DNA from: Falciphora oryzae
Taxonomy: Eukaryota > Ascomycota > Sordariomycetes > Magnaporthales > Magnaporthaceae
DNA length: 64,000 nucleotides
Direction: 5' to 3'
Assembly (NCBI GenBank): GCA_000733355.1
Contig: JNVV01000026.1
Location: 262,052-326,051 of the forward strand
The translations under genes and the position numbers were made by a program. Position 1 is the stretch's first letter. Each line of letters starts with the position of its first letter. The notes beneath the pieces are model-generated. The model was given only the letters and a program-made list of their open reading frames with translations. It had not been told where the DNA came from and ran no database searches. Shown here piece by piece: positions 33,566 through 45,806 of the stretch.

Positions 33566-35599
33566 CTTGCCTGCTCGACTGGCTGCGTGTGCTCGGTCTC
33601 AAACAAGGTGAAAAAGAGTTGAGAGAAAAAGAAAAAAAAAACCCTCGCCCCAGTAGATTACCCACGACCGCCAGTCGGCTTGTCCTGATGGAATCCAATG
33701 GGAGTTCCCACTTTCGCATCAGTTGCCGGCGGCATCAGCTCGCTGCTCCACTGACAGACAACCACCTGTTGGTTGGGTAGGGTCATCCGACACGCCGTCA
33801 AGGACAGAAAGAGAGAGAGAGAGCGAAGTCGTGACGATTTGTCGGTGTGGCCGCGCAGAAGCCCTCGTCCATGGAGTGGAGAACAGCTCGGTCCAACGTA
33901 TAATTCATCCCTCTCCTTTCATTTTGGGTTTTTTTTTCTGCTCAGCTTCCTTCAAACATCAGCAGCTGATTCGTGCAGGCCAGATCTCACATTTACGGTC
34001 AATGGAACTGACGCAGCAGCCGACGCAGCAGGATCTGTCTTGATTATGGAACTCCGTCATGCCCGTCCCCCAGCGAGAGGGAGGAAAAAAAGGGTTCGTC
34101 CGCCAATGCCCTCCAATAGATTGGGCTCCCACGCGGCTGTTACCCCCTTGCGCGGATGCCCAGCGATGCGCCTCGCTATTTTTTTTTTTTTGTCATTTCT
34201 TTTCTTGTTTTCCTTCTTTTTTTTTTTTTTTTTTTTGATGACCCCTGGCCATTTCCCAGATCGGAAGTTTAAGGCACCGGATGGACATTGAAACAGTCAC
34301 CCTGTCCTTTTCCCTTGTCTCTCGATCGATCGTTCTTGAGGGCCCCGATTGAAATGCAGGCAATAAATGGCACACACACATAAACAACACACCCACACAC
34401 ACAGACACAGAGATGCTGGCAGGATATAACCCACCAAAAGAGGGTAACTTCCGGTTCTGTTTGCTGCTGCTCATGCAACCCCGGACGAAAGACGGAGCAG
34501 ACAGGAGAGAAAGGACAGGATGCATGGAACGGGAAGCTCGACGCAAAACATGACATGCATTCTCGATGCGGGCAGGACATGAGCAGCCGTTTGCAAACGT
34601 GTCCAACCTACAGGTGCCGTCCAACGGCTCCAAGACGACGGCCGACGGGCGAGGCACGACATTTTCGGGTATGCACCGAGAACAAACGGCCTGCCCGCCC
34701 CGGATGGCCCGCCACACCCGCATTTGACCTAGGCTAGCTAGTGCCCTTGCTACCTCAGTCGCCTCCGCCAACGCCCAAGACGTGGATCGGCGCAGAGGAC
34801 GGCCTTGCCGGGTATAAAAAGGAGTGGGTGGGTAAGGTTCATGTTAGGTTTGGTCGTAATGGCGGAGATTTTTCCTCTGCTAGCCGTCTCTGGGAACATG
34901 CGGTCTTGACTCTTGACTCGGAGCTGCGCAATTTGCTTGCAGAGGCCTTCGCTGATTTAAGGTTCATGACCTCCTTCGTTCATATCACGCGCGGACAGCC
35001 CCAATCCCTCCATTCCCACCCCCGAGCTAAGCCAAGGCACCACCACCAGACCCGACGGCCAAAAGGCCCCAAAATTTTAGGTACGTGCCGGGTTGCGGGG
35101 AGTGCGCTCCCAGCCCAGCCCTTGGGCCGTTTTTCTCGCGAGCACCCAGCAAGCGTCCAAGTCCCTGTCGTTCAATCCATCAACCCGAGGTGCCTGTCTT
35201 GCTCGATCTGTTGGGTCAGTCCTGGCCCACTCAGACAGACAGGGAAGGAGGCACCTAAGCAGGCGCCCATAAACTGGACACCATGTGGGAAGGAACAACC
35301 GCGTGCGTGGGCCATTCCGCAGAAGAAAGCAAAAGCTGCTGCCGCCTCGTACCAGCAAGACCCCAGCAACCTGAAGGCATTGGATCCCAGCCGCAACCTA
35401 TGAACGACTTTGGCTGGATTTTTTTCTTTGATTTTTTTTTCTTCTTTCTTTCTCCTCTCCCTTTTCGTTTCTGGCATGTCCCAAAGTACCGCCTGCCCAG
35501 CCACACACAGGCCCTGTCTGATACTCTGCTCGCCGCGAGGCACAGTCCTGTGAAGTGTGAAAGACGGCGAGTAGCCGTGGACACTACCCGCACACCACC

Positions 35600-38516
35600 T
35601 CCTCGGCTTCTGTTCCTCCAACAACAATTGGCCCGGGCTTTCATCCCGTCTTGTCAGCTGTCGCAAGTGCAACCCCATTTGCCCTGCGCATAGGGGCCTA
35701 TCGACCTCGCCTGAAAGCGGCTCCAGGAAAGGAAGAAAAAAAAAGTAACACCTTGCTCGTTTCCTTCATCGACACTCACTACTGGAAGAGTCACCCACAC
35801 GACGCACCCTCGTCACCTCACCCCTGTGTTGTCTCTTAACTCACCTTTCTCACGCCCTTTCTTGCCCCTGCCTCTTTGCTCCTTTCTGCCCCTTTTAGCA
35901 TCTTCGTATTATTGGGAAAATAATACCTGTCAACGCCCGCTGTCGGCATAAAGGAACGGCCTCACTAACCAACAGAGGCAATCACCAGCTCTTCCAAGTC
36001 AAGCCATCCTGGCACAGTTGAGATCTGGCGTTGGTCCCTGGTAGCGGCTTGGTATGTATTGGTACTCTCCCTACACATGCGCCAATTGTCCTCTCAGTCA
36101 TGCACCTATAATGGCGGTGCTACACATTTCTACATCCAGCTTGGCATCTCTTTGCAACCACAGCTTACCTCTCTGCCTCATCCACTCTTCCTCGATTGCC
36201 CGCACCGCACTCCGTGGCCTTGCGCTCGGCTGCACGAGGCCCAACTTACTAATAATACCTGGTAGCTTGTCTAGTCGCCTCTATCAAAAGATTGTATTCC
36301 ACCCTCAGGCCTCGGTCGCGGGCGAGGAGCCTCTTTGGGCGTTTTGCTAAAAAGTCCAGTCGGTCGTTCTTGGCCCTGAGCACCGCCCAAAGCCGTCGAC
36401 CTGCCTCGTGCTGGTGCCGACCCTGGCCGATCCCTCGCAAATCTCAAGCCTCATATAACCGCACGGTCGTACAAGCTAGCGGACGCAATCCAGAAAAGGT
36501 ACGTGACATCAACAGCCCTGGGTTGAGAGCTAGCGCGCAAAATTGCCTCAACCCCGGCCAGCACTTTCCCCCCATGTCCATGAGCTGCCCGAGCTAGCAC
36601 CACGCATCGAGGAACAAAATGACGAAACGTTTATTTTTCCTCGGTGGAGCTATTCCACCCACCCACCCCTAAATCTTCGCTTCTGCCCATGCCTGCCCAC
36701 ACGCACTCGTACCCATTCCACCCTCAATGGAGACGGTAGTTGGCGGGACTGGGGGCATCCTACCCCCGATAATAAATCCTCAGCCTCTCCTTGAGTCTGG
36801 ATCTTCACTCCCCGTGCTACCCAACGGCACCGCACAGCACCCTCCTCGTCGTCTTGGGCGTCTCTGTGCGACACCCTGCGCTAGACCTCCTTTTCCTCAT
36901 CTGGATCTCTAGGCTAGGTCCTCGCTAGCTTTGTGTACCCTACCCCTTATCATATACCCCCCCTCCATTGCCTAGTGCCCCTTGCCCCAACCTGACCAGG
37001 TTGTGATTTTTTGTCCTTTCCGTCTGACCCCCATCAGACAGCCTAGCAGAAGTCGAGATCAGCGGGAACTTTTTAGGTTACATGCCGCCTTCCGCTCGCT
37101 GTCAAAACCCCCAAGGCTCTATTGGTCTTTGGCCAGGCTATCCACGGCTCTGCCTGCACTCGTGTCGTCCCCAACCGCTTATCAAACTTGCCGCCAGGCT
37201 GTAGTGCTGGCGCAACGACCGCCGGGCGACCTCCTGGCCCGCCTTGTCTAGCAGCCCAACTATCAACGCCCAGAGTGCACGCCCCGTTTGCGACCTCGGG
37301 CTCCATCTCTGGCTCCCACCTGCTGCGAGATCGACTCGAGACGGGGACGCTGCTAGCACCAAAGGCAGGCTAAAGGGAGAAGGTGGCGGCAGCGAGAGAC
37401 GAATCGGATGCCGCAGCATCCGTTTCGAGGCTCACCGATCCAACCCTACCCTAACGTCTTTCTTCCCCGGTCACGCTTGTCATGCGCAGAGATCGTTGCT
37501 CGCATCCAGCCAGGATAGTCCCAGTTCAGTAGCGCAACTGTTCTCTGGACGCCGCTACATTACCCACTAATTTCGTTGTCACTACGTTTACTATTATTGC
37601 GCGACTCGACTGCAGCTCGGGCTAAAAAGTCTGCCACGGTACCGCCCCCGAGTCACTTGCCCACGGCATAGGAGCTCCCAGCTCAAAGGGCCCTTCCAGC
37701 CCGCAACACCTGCCTGCCTGGGAGGGGGTAAAGCTACCTTGAAGGCATTCAGTTTTCGCCTTTCATAGTATCCAGCACCGGCTTCGACTACACATATCGA
37801 CGCTTGCCCCAAATACTTTTTTCTTTCCTTTTCCCCGTCGGCATCTTCAAGGAAACCCCAGGTTCCCTTGAGCAAGCAACCACGCACAAAGGGACCACGG
37901 CCAACAGGGAAAACCGACACACGAGCTCGCAGACCGACACGGCCCGAGTCAAACCGTCAACCTTACCGTTCCCACCAGTCCGCCTGGCCTGGTCTACCGG
38001 TCTGATCCTCCACCTTCTTCTCCAGTCTTCCTCGTTCCATTCCACTTCTTTACCGTCATCGAGCCTCCACGGAAAGGGACATTTCGCGCTCATCGCAACG
38101 CCGCCCGAGCTACCACTACCCTGCCCTTTACACCACTTCCAGCTCTGACCATCGAGGGCAACTGACCGCAGTCGTCTTCTGGAGCCTAACCTGACCCACT
38201 CTCTTCAGCACCTTATCTCAGAGACAGCTTTGCGCCACCGTCTCTCGAAGCTAAGGCAGATCGGATAGGCGGAGAAAGGAGAGGCTCTCGCGACCTGCGC
38301 CTCCTCACACGCTTGCGCCGGAGCAGCCACACGAACGGCAGCACTCGGCGACCCTGACGCGGCCACCCCCACACGAAGATCCACACGAAGGCGGTCCCTA
38401 GACCGAACTGCGGACTCAAGCTGGCAGTAATCGCTCCCACGAAGGCGTCGTTGCCGCCGGCGCACGGGGTGGAATCACCGCATCAAACGGTTGCGAGCTC
38501 GCTGCATCAGCGGGGC
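35600..38516 (+). promoter_or_regulatory. Pyrimidine-rich upstream region or long 5' leader of the 38.5-kb gene
   Basis: Composition changes from about 35.6 kb: the plus strand becomes persistently C/T-rich, with many CCTC, CTCT and TTCC blocks and no long homopolymers, up to the ATG at 38517. No protein-coding frame is recognisable. Several short upstream ATG frames are present (for example from 36054). This looks like an extended promoter or 5' UTR of the downstream gene; no splice sites within it can be assigned with confidence. Confidence 0.4.
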
Positions 38517-39868
38517 ATGGATGACGCCAGTCTTCGACGGAGGCAGAATGAACCGCCTGTCCATCCTGCTGCATCCAACCAGAGATACACGCAACAGCCG
38601 ATACAAGACGCCGCGCAGCAGCGCAGGTACGCAGCATCAACATCGACCGACAGGTATCGGCCCACACCGCTCAACTCTTCGACCACGGGCACGGCTCGGG
38701 GCATCGGCGGCTCGGCTGGCTACAGCGGATACTACCAGGATTCCACAGCCGGTGCATTTCAAACGGCCACAGCCATGCCGCAATCGTCCATCTCCTCGTA
38801 CCACCAGTCCACCACGGACTACAGCCAGGATGGACGACAAACACAGAGCTTCACGGGCTACAACCCGGCCAGCATGATGTATAACGTCCAATCAGGGGCC
38901 CAGAACTCGGCCGTCTACGACACGAGCCAGCAGTCCTTCCAGCGCCAGCCCGCAGCGGCCTTGCAAATGATGGCGGCCGATGTAACCACGGCGAACCCCT
39001 ACTTCTCTGGCGAAACCGGGAGCTCGACCGCTACTTCGCTCCAAACCCAAGCGGCGCCCTCCAACACTTCCTCGTCGGTTTATCAGAACGCGACGGACAG
39101 GTCGGCGCTTCTCGGGTACTCGAACAACATGGCAGGAATGGGGGGACTTGCCTCCCAAACGGCTGCTGCACCTGCGACAGCATCGGCGACCACGGGAGAT
39201 GTTGGGATTGAAGAGCAGGAGTACCCGGCGACTAGCGGACTGGACGAAGCGTATGCGAGCTATCAGAGTGCGCTCAAAGAAATCTTCCAGAACGTCAAGA
39301 GTGGAATCCTGCAAGCCGCCAGCGAATCCCTTCTAAACGTCTCTGACTGGCTTCTCTCACACGTAACAGAGCTCGGTAAGTGCCTCCGCGGATGTGCTTT
39401 TGCATGCTGAAACATGCCAAGGAATCGCCACTAATACAAATGCTTTGCGATTGCGCGCGCAGGCCTGACCTCGGACGACCAGAACCTCTATAACGACCGG
39501 ATAAAGCTCTGGAACGACTTCAACCACGCGTGGCTATCTCTCCTACAGATGCAGAAGGAGCTGATGGAGTCAGGCCAGCAGCTCCAAAGGTCCCAGACGC
39601 TCATCAGCCGAGAAGGTCTCGAGAAGATGGCTAAGGAACTCCTCAGGCTATGCGATCAGATCGAGCGCCATGGCCTCGTCGACTACCAATACGGGGTCTG
39701 GGAGGAGCAGATCATAGCAGGTGCGCTCTACATCTTGCAACTATTCTCTCTCTTGACAAATGCTAACTCGATGCTTCATTCCTAGTTCTCGAGGAGTGTT
39801 CTGATCTCTATGGCTCCGCAGACGAGTCCAGCGGAGCCGCCGCAGCGTCCAGCTCACGCAGACAATAG
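38517..39868 (+). CDS. Conserved fungal protein of unknown function, disordered N-terminus and helical C-terminal domain
   Basis: Three exons: 38517-39375, 39463-39720 and 39786-39868. Introns are 87 and 65 nt and all phases agree. The product is 399 aa. Residues 1-235 are disordered and rich in Ser, Thr, Gln, Tyr and Ala, with spaced tyrosines. From about residue 245 an apparently all-helical domain begins (LDEAYASYQSALKEIFQNVK, SLLNVSDWLLSHVTELGL, LYNDRIKLWNDFNHAWLSLL, GLEKMAKELLRLCDQIERHG, DYQYGVWEEQIIAVLEEC). It continues across both introns, which supports the model. The tail is a short Ala/Ser run. I recognise it only as a conserved-looking Pezizomycotina type of protein and have no function for it. 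A Q/S/T-rich tail plus helical domain, behind an unusually long upstream region, would suit a regulatory protein, but that is inference. Confidence 0.8.
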
Positions 39869-42800
39869 AAAACATTGTCCAGTCGGACTCCCTCGTCTAG
39901 CCTTGAAAATGCACTGTCATTACCCATGGATTTTGGACTTGGTCCTTCCCCTGCTCGTTTTCACTGGCATCCTCGGCGTTTCGGCTGACTGGGGCTCAAG
40001 GATTCCTTGACAATGGTGTCGTCGCTCCGCGCTGACCCCCACGCTGCTACTTGTCTGATTTTCCTCCTCTATCTTTCTTGTGTCTGATTTCTTTTTTATT
40101 CCTTTTTTCTTTTTTCGTTTTTCATGCCCAGGCGTTGGATGGGTTATTATCCGTATCCAGTTCATACCCCTGTCTGCTTTGGTGTGGATGGGCCGGGATG
40201 ATGCACGCGCTGTTAATGGGCCGACTTTTTTTTTTGCTTTCCCTTTTCTGTTGACTGGTGTTGTGCCTGCTCACTGCGGGATCAAATCTGTTTACTATTG
40301 GTTTCATGTTGTTTGTACATCGAGTGGCACAAATGGGAGGGGTCGGACAGACAAGTCTGGAAGGGCATTTTTTGCCGGCCATTCGAATGTGAAATGGGAG
40401 GCGTCGGGGGATATCTGGTACAAAAAAAAGGGGTCGGACAATTGGAATTCCCAAGGCGCGTTAGACTCGGGGAAAAGCGAAGTCCTTCATTCTGTCTCTT
40501 TCATTCTTTCTTTTTCTCTCCTTTTCTTTTGTCCTCGTTTCTTTTTACGCTGTCTCTATTCATCTTTGTACGATTTTATGTCTTTTATTCTTCGCCCGTT
40601 ACTTCGATGCTACACTGGGCTATTTTCTGCGCGCGTATAGACAGAGCTGGGAACCATGCCCCTCACGGGGATTCGGACTACCTCCTTTTCTCTCATTGTA
40701 TCATTTTTTTTTCTTCCTTTTCTTTCTTATCGAAAGATACCTGTTCATCTTGATTTTGACCCTGGTTGACGAGTCTATTTTGAGCTAGGCAAGCAGGATA
40801 TTGCTTTGGGCTGGGAGTGTTTGCGGTGCCCGGCTTGGCTGGCGGCAAACGAGGCTGTCTTCCAGTTGTAACTGGTGCGGGGATGTTTGTGGGTGGGCAG
40901 CTGCATGCAGATCCCGGGCAGGGTTGGGTCGATCCCGGGACATTATCACGGATCCGGAAGTCTGGGAAGGTTTCTGATAGGCGGGGAGAGAGGGCGGGCG
41001 CATGCCTGGTCGCCGGACACCAGACCTCGCCCGGGGGCTGAGAAAGCGAGCGTGGGATGTGGCTTTGTGTTTTCGCCACTGCTTCTTTTGATCTGTGTGC
41101 GATGCCCTCCCAGCCTTTCCAGCCCTGCTTTATAGGAAGGCCGTGATTACTATTCCATTCTCTAGCCCCTGATACTGCCTCATATGCCGGCGAGAGTGAC
41201 GGATGCTACGTCAGTTGGCGACGGGGTCTCGGGCAAATACAAAGCTGCATGTGCATGTGCCAAGACTTTGATGACCCAACACCCCAAATAACAAATGAAT
41301 AAAAATAATAATAATAATAAAAAAAGCAAGATCTCTCTTCTTTCCGGTCCTTTCAATGGAGATTCACTTCCCCTCTTCAGCCTTTCAGCTCGACGAGGAT
41401 CGGAAACCAGCTGGTTCGCGGCAGAGACGGCACACCGGTTCCTCTAATTCTTTTCCTGTATCTTTTCCTGCTGCTATCTTCTTATTTGTATCCTTTTTTT
41501 TTTGTCGTAGACAGAGCCAAGAACGAGATCACGGGTGAAAGAGGGGCACATTTTGGGGATCCTCCATCGCCGACCGACGGGTCCAACCAGGGCAGGGTAA
41601 AATACGATAAAAAAGAAAATATCAAATGAGAGCCCAATGCGCAAGCAAGACAGACGAATCACTTTTTGAACAAGGTGCTGCTGGGTGTCGGCGACTGGAG
41701 GGAGGATCAATACTCGAAAGATACAGGGAACACGTGTACCTCTAAACGTGGGAATCTCACCACACAAAACGAATGCACGCGCTCCCCAAAAGGGAAAGAA
41801 GCTCGCCAAACGTGGCACACTGCTGCCGTCCTCCGGCTTTTTTTTTTTTCTCCCTTCCCCGGTGTCGTTCCTTGCAGCCAGCCAGCCGGCTTGTGCTTTG
41901 TTTGTTGACTGGCCTGTTTTTGCCGTGCGCCCATTGCATGCGCGTTCCCGACGGCTAAAAAAAATCACGCGCTCGCTGCTCGCTCCCGCGCAAGCTTTCC
42001 CATTCTTGGCTTGCCGGTGTCTATTTCTCTCAGCCATTCTTTCTTCGCTTTTCCTTTTCTTCTTCCTTTTCTCTCTTGGTCCCAACCAGCCGGGTGCCTG
42101 GCTGAGGCTGGGGCTGGGCTGATGTGACTTGTCAGATTTGCGGCGTTCCCGGGGGCTGTGACGTCCCTCTCACATTCAATATCCAAGCACCTAGCAAGAA
42201 GAAGAGGAAGAAAAAGAATCGAAGCCAAGGACATATCAAGGAAAGCAAATAGAACAGAAAAAAAAAGTCCCACCCTTGTCACCGGGCGCCGAATCGATAG
42301 CCTTTGGGTTCCCATCTCGCTACGACTTTCTTGGGCTGTCGGGCAGACATTCTTGATTGATAGATTGATAGATAAGAAACAAGGAAGGGGAAGAAGAGGA
42401 AAAAAAAAAGCTAAACCATGGAGCCCTCGCCATCCTTGCCGCGCCTCCCGCGACGCCATGGTGGTCCGGAATTAGGATGCCAAGAATACGAGATGTGTTC
42501 GGGCCTCTTGACAGAATGTGATTCGACTTGACGACATTTGCACAGGAATTTATGGTACGTGAACGTACAAACACGTACCTGGAAACGGACGTTTGAATGA
42601 TTAGCTTAGCCCTACCACGGGATAACAGACCAAGAATATCACGGTAATCTCAATTTCCCTCACCTGGCTACGTGGACATGCAGGCCGTAGGGATTCTCAG
42701 CCGTTCTCGGTGGTGGTGGGTGTGTGCGAGAGGCAGGGCGGCGAGATCGGGATGAATGCCCATGCAAGGCCTAACCGAGCCGTGTGCCAGATCCCGATTC

Positions 42801-43822
42801 GTTGTAAGCCGAGAGTGTAGCAAAACGAGCAAAGCCTCACTCCTCCTCACTTGTTTCCAGGCTCTGGGCCCGGCCGGCTCTGGAAGCTTTTACGCCGCCA
42901 TGCTCTTGACCGGGTTCGTTGTTTGCATGGGGAGGGGGAGGGCTGGCTGCATGTCGGTATGTTTGTGTTGATCACCGCAGCCCGTGCCCCGCCCCTTCTG
43001 CCTGCTCCGTCCCCTTCTCGTTTGTCCCGTCCTCCTCCCCCCCTCCCTTCATGTCGGCTTGCTGCGCTCGTCCTTCCAGGATCCGGAACTTCACGCCCGT
43101 GGCCCGGCCGGCCTCTTCCTAGTACACAAGGGATCGCTCAGCGCGCACACAGTGTGGCTGGGCGGAGCCGGATCCCTCCCCCGTCTAGGTGCTCGGGAGG
43201 TTCCGCCGTCTGGTGCGGCAAGATCCCGCCCCGGTAGAAATCAACGATAGCACCTGAGCACCCCTGCGGAGCTGAATAGGCAGGGTAGTTGACTTTTTTT
43301 TTTTTTTCTTTCTCTACCAGCCCGTAGGCTAGAAATCCGCACGATGAATGTGGTGGCTGGCTGCCAAGCGACATGCGCGGTATTCGTGTCTGACCCCGGC
43401 CGCTGCTGTACCTAGACCGTCGAACCGGCGAGCTGCTTTCCGAGTTGGAGCTGATTAGAAATCCCCGATTTCAAACAGGATATAATTAAAAGAACAGCCG
43501 GAGACGTGCTGCCTGACAACACTCTTCACGGTTGCCACACGGCGTGTGTCAGTCTCGGAGGGGCTTTCAGCGACAGTTGAGCCGGAGCAAGCATCAAGAC
43601 AAATTTAGAAAGACAGGGTGGACTATCATCAAACATCATCAGATTCATGATGGTTTGGGTATCTCATAACGAATAGTCGGTCAGTCATAAACGCGTTTAT
43701 GCCTCGCGTTTCTAAAACCTTTCTTTCTTTTGGATTTCCTGTTGACTCTTTGGTCGCTCTTCTGGATGGGGTCTTATCCAGGACCATGAAAGCAACACGA
43801 TTGAACAAAAAAAATTGACATT
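39869..43822. other. 4-kb convergent intergenic region
   Basis: It lies between the stop codons of the unknown gene and calcineurin B. T-rich stretches at 40080-40130, 40490-40570 and 41490-41500 probably include the first gene's 3' UTR. An AAT microsatellite is at about 41300-41321 and a T15 run at about 43290. I recognise no protein, tRNA or rRNA gene. Confidence 0.55.
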
Positions 43823-44752
43823 TTAGAATTGGTCTAGAGCAAAGTAGTGGCTTGTCAGTGAGCGTCTTGCGTGTGAGATGAGACCAAAGCTGTCGTTGGA
43901 GCAATCCTCCAAGCAGGGGATCGCGGGTGGAGAAGGAGGCGAACGGACCTAGCGTCATGCTTATGCTCACGTCCGTGTTCTCGACCATCTTGGTGAACTC
44001 CTCGAAGCTGATCTTGCCGTCCTTGTCCAGGTCGGCCTCCATGATGGTCTTGTCGACAATCTGCTGCAGCTGCTGGTCCTTGAGGTTGGACCCGACCATC
44101 ATCTTGAGCACGATGAAGAGCTCGCCGTTGCTGATGTAGCCGTCGCGGTCAATGTCGTAGACCTTGAAGGCGAACCGGAGCTTCTGCTCCTTGTTGCCCT
44201 TGCTCGAGAAGGCCGAGAGCCCCGAGACGAACTCCTGGAAGTCGACGTCGCCGCCGCCGTCCTCGTCAAAGATGGCAATCATCCTGTCGTGGTGGCGATG
44301 GTCAGTGTCTGGCTGTCCGAGATGCATGGCCTGCCACGGCGGCTAGGTGTTGTGATATGACAGATTGTACCTTGTCGCTAGAGGGTTCGACGAAATCTGA
44401 GGTAGGCTGAGGAACTCGTCGCGTTCAATCGTACCCGAGTTGTCCTGCACACACGGCGCGGGCCGCAAACCGTCGGTCAGCCTTGCGGGCTCCCCGGGCG
44501 AAAGCTCTCGCATCCGTCTCTCACTCCCCGCCGTCCTGGTCAAAGACATGCCTTGTCGAGCTTCATGAACCTCTTCCTGAGCCTGTCGACCTCCTCCCGG
44601 TCAACTGCATAAGTTCCCAAAACACCACAGTCAGTCTAGCCCTGGCGGTACGGAAACGCGGCGCATAAAAGGTGGGCGGCATGCAGGCAGGGCAACCGAC
44701 AGTTGGAGCCCTGGACAATGTTGTCCAGGACCGAGGACGTGGAGTTGCCCAT
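43823..44752 (-). CDS. CNB1: Calcineurin regulatory subunit B
   Basis: Five exons: 44752-44701, 44604-44552, 44444-44371, 44283-43949 and 43833-43823. The spliced product is 174 aa, exactly the family length. [11 protein letters not shown] carries an N-myristoylation signal. Four EF-hands are visible, with loops beginning [36 protein letters not shown] and [12 protein letters not shown]. The second intron (44551-44445) begins GC rather than GT (AAG|GCATGT) and ends in CAG. No GT alternative restores the frame, so it is a GC-AG intron. The last exon is 11 nt and gives DQF-stop, the expected C-terminus. Calcineurin B binds Ca2+ and activates the catalytic A subunit in stress, cell-wall and hyphal-growth signalling. 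It is divergent from EPL1. Confidence 0.96.
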
Positions 44753-45806
44753 GGCTCCTGTTCTGTGTAGGGTTGCGCGGACTTGATGCGACGGAAAGGC
44801 GGAGGACGGGAGCAAGCGCCGGGAAAAAAGAAAAAGGGTCACGTCGCGAATGTGCTGTTCGAGGTGGAACGAATCTGTTGGCCACGGAGGTGAGCGAGCG
44901 AGAGCTGGGCGAGCCGAGGCCGGCGGGCGTGGGAAGGGCTCGAGGGTCGGGCGTTGGGCGCGCAGAGCGGTGCAGCCGAGTTGGGTGTGGTTGGTTGGTC
45001 GAGATAAGGCTGAGATGACTTCGAAGTCCCGCTTGTTCTGTCAGGCTGCCCGCGGTGGCAAGAAAGGGGGAGGGGCAGCGGAGGCGGGGCTGCGCACGTG
45101 ATGCACAATGTGGCTGGTGATGGATGGGTTGCTGGTGTGGCTAGTGACATGGACAAGTTGGTTGACAGGCAATCAATGCAATGCATGGAATCGCCCCCCT
45201 GCTATCCGCTCTTTGATCACCACCCAGATACGATAGTGCAGGTCTCATGACTTTTATGCGAACATGCGAACAAAGAGATATTCTGCTTTTGGGTTTTTTT
45301 CGATGCAGTCACTTGGTCTATTATCGTGGCGAAACCCATGGTGGCGGTGCTGATTGCGTGCCTGCGCTGTCCCGTTGGCTGGCGGCACTGGCATGAGCCT
45401 TCGAATGGCACGCGAAGGACAAGTCCAGGCCTCAGGCGGTGGCCAGCATTGAAGATAGGCGGTCGGTTCAGTGGGCGGGTGGGCTGGTTGGCAGTGGAGC
45501 CTGCAGTGTTTTGATATTGCAGTCCGCCTGGAGGAGGGGCAATTGCTGGCGGGCCATTCTCGGCTACCGCAAAAAAGTGGGTTTGCAGCCAACTGCGCTG
45601 TGCAAGAGCAGAATTTTCCGCCCAAACATATCAACGTCGCCCGACCAGCAGCCGCAACTCCCAGCATCAAAACCCATCCAAAAGAGCCGTCTATCATCAA
45701 AAAAAGTCGACGGCCCTTTGTCGCATGCCCCGGTTTATGTCCTGACTTTTTTTCAGCGCGGGTTTTCCGCAAGGTTTCGGCCTTTTCGCCCCCCAAGGCT
45801 GCCACC
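44753..45806. promoter_or_regulatory. Divergent promoter region, CNB1 / EPL1
   Basis: 1054 bp between start codons without a recognisable gene. A GCACGTGA element (CACGTG core 45095-45100) lies on the CNB1 side. The EPL1 start sits in an ideal GCCACCATGG context. Confidence 0.6.

Larger units (their letters stand above)
28111..35600. other. 7.5-kb region without protein genes, rich in homopolymer tracts
   Basis: No frame here resembles a known protein. Base composition is mixed, not AT-rich, so there is no sign of RIP-degraded transposons. The stretch carries repeated A or T runs: A tracts near 30104 (19-20), 31389 (31), 31497-31520, 33195 and 33633, and T tracts near 34180 and 34217. There is a degenerate TTTCCTGT array at 29270-29395, a short CA-rich run near 34370-34415 and a CAGCTCAGTG tandem duplication near 31950. 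The longest open frame (minus strand 32776-33606, 276 codons) runs through a poly-A tract and low-complexity sequence and does not look real. Non-coding RNA genes or decayed SINEs are possible. Confidence 0.55.

Noticed and set aside
32776..33606. 276-codon open frame on the minus strand in the gene-free interval
   Set aside because: It is the longest unexplained frame there, but it runs through a poly-A tract (giving a Phe run), has no recognisable domain and lacks the third-position bias of real genes in this window.
28111..38516. Transposable element or horizontally acquired island
   Set aside because: I found no transposase, reverse transcriptase or LTR pair, and no RIP-type AT shift, so neither claim can be supported.
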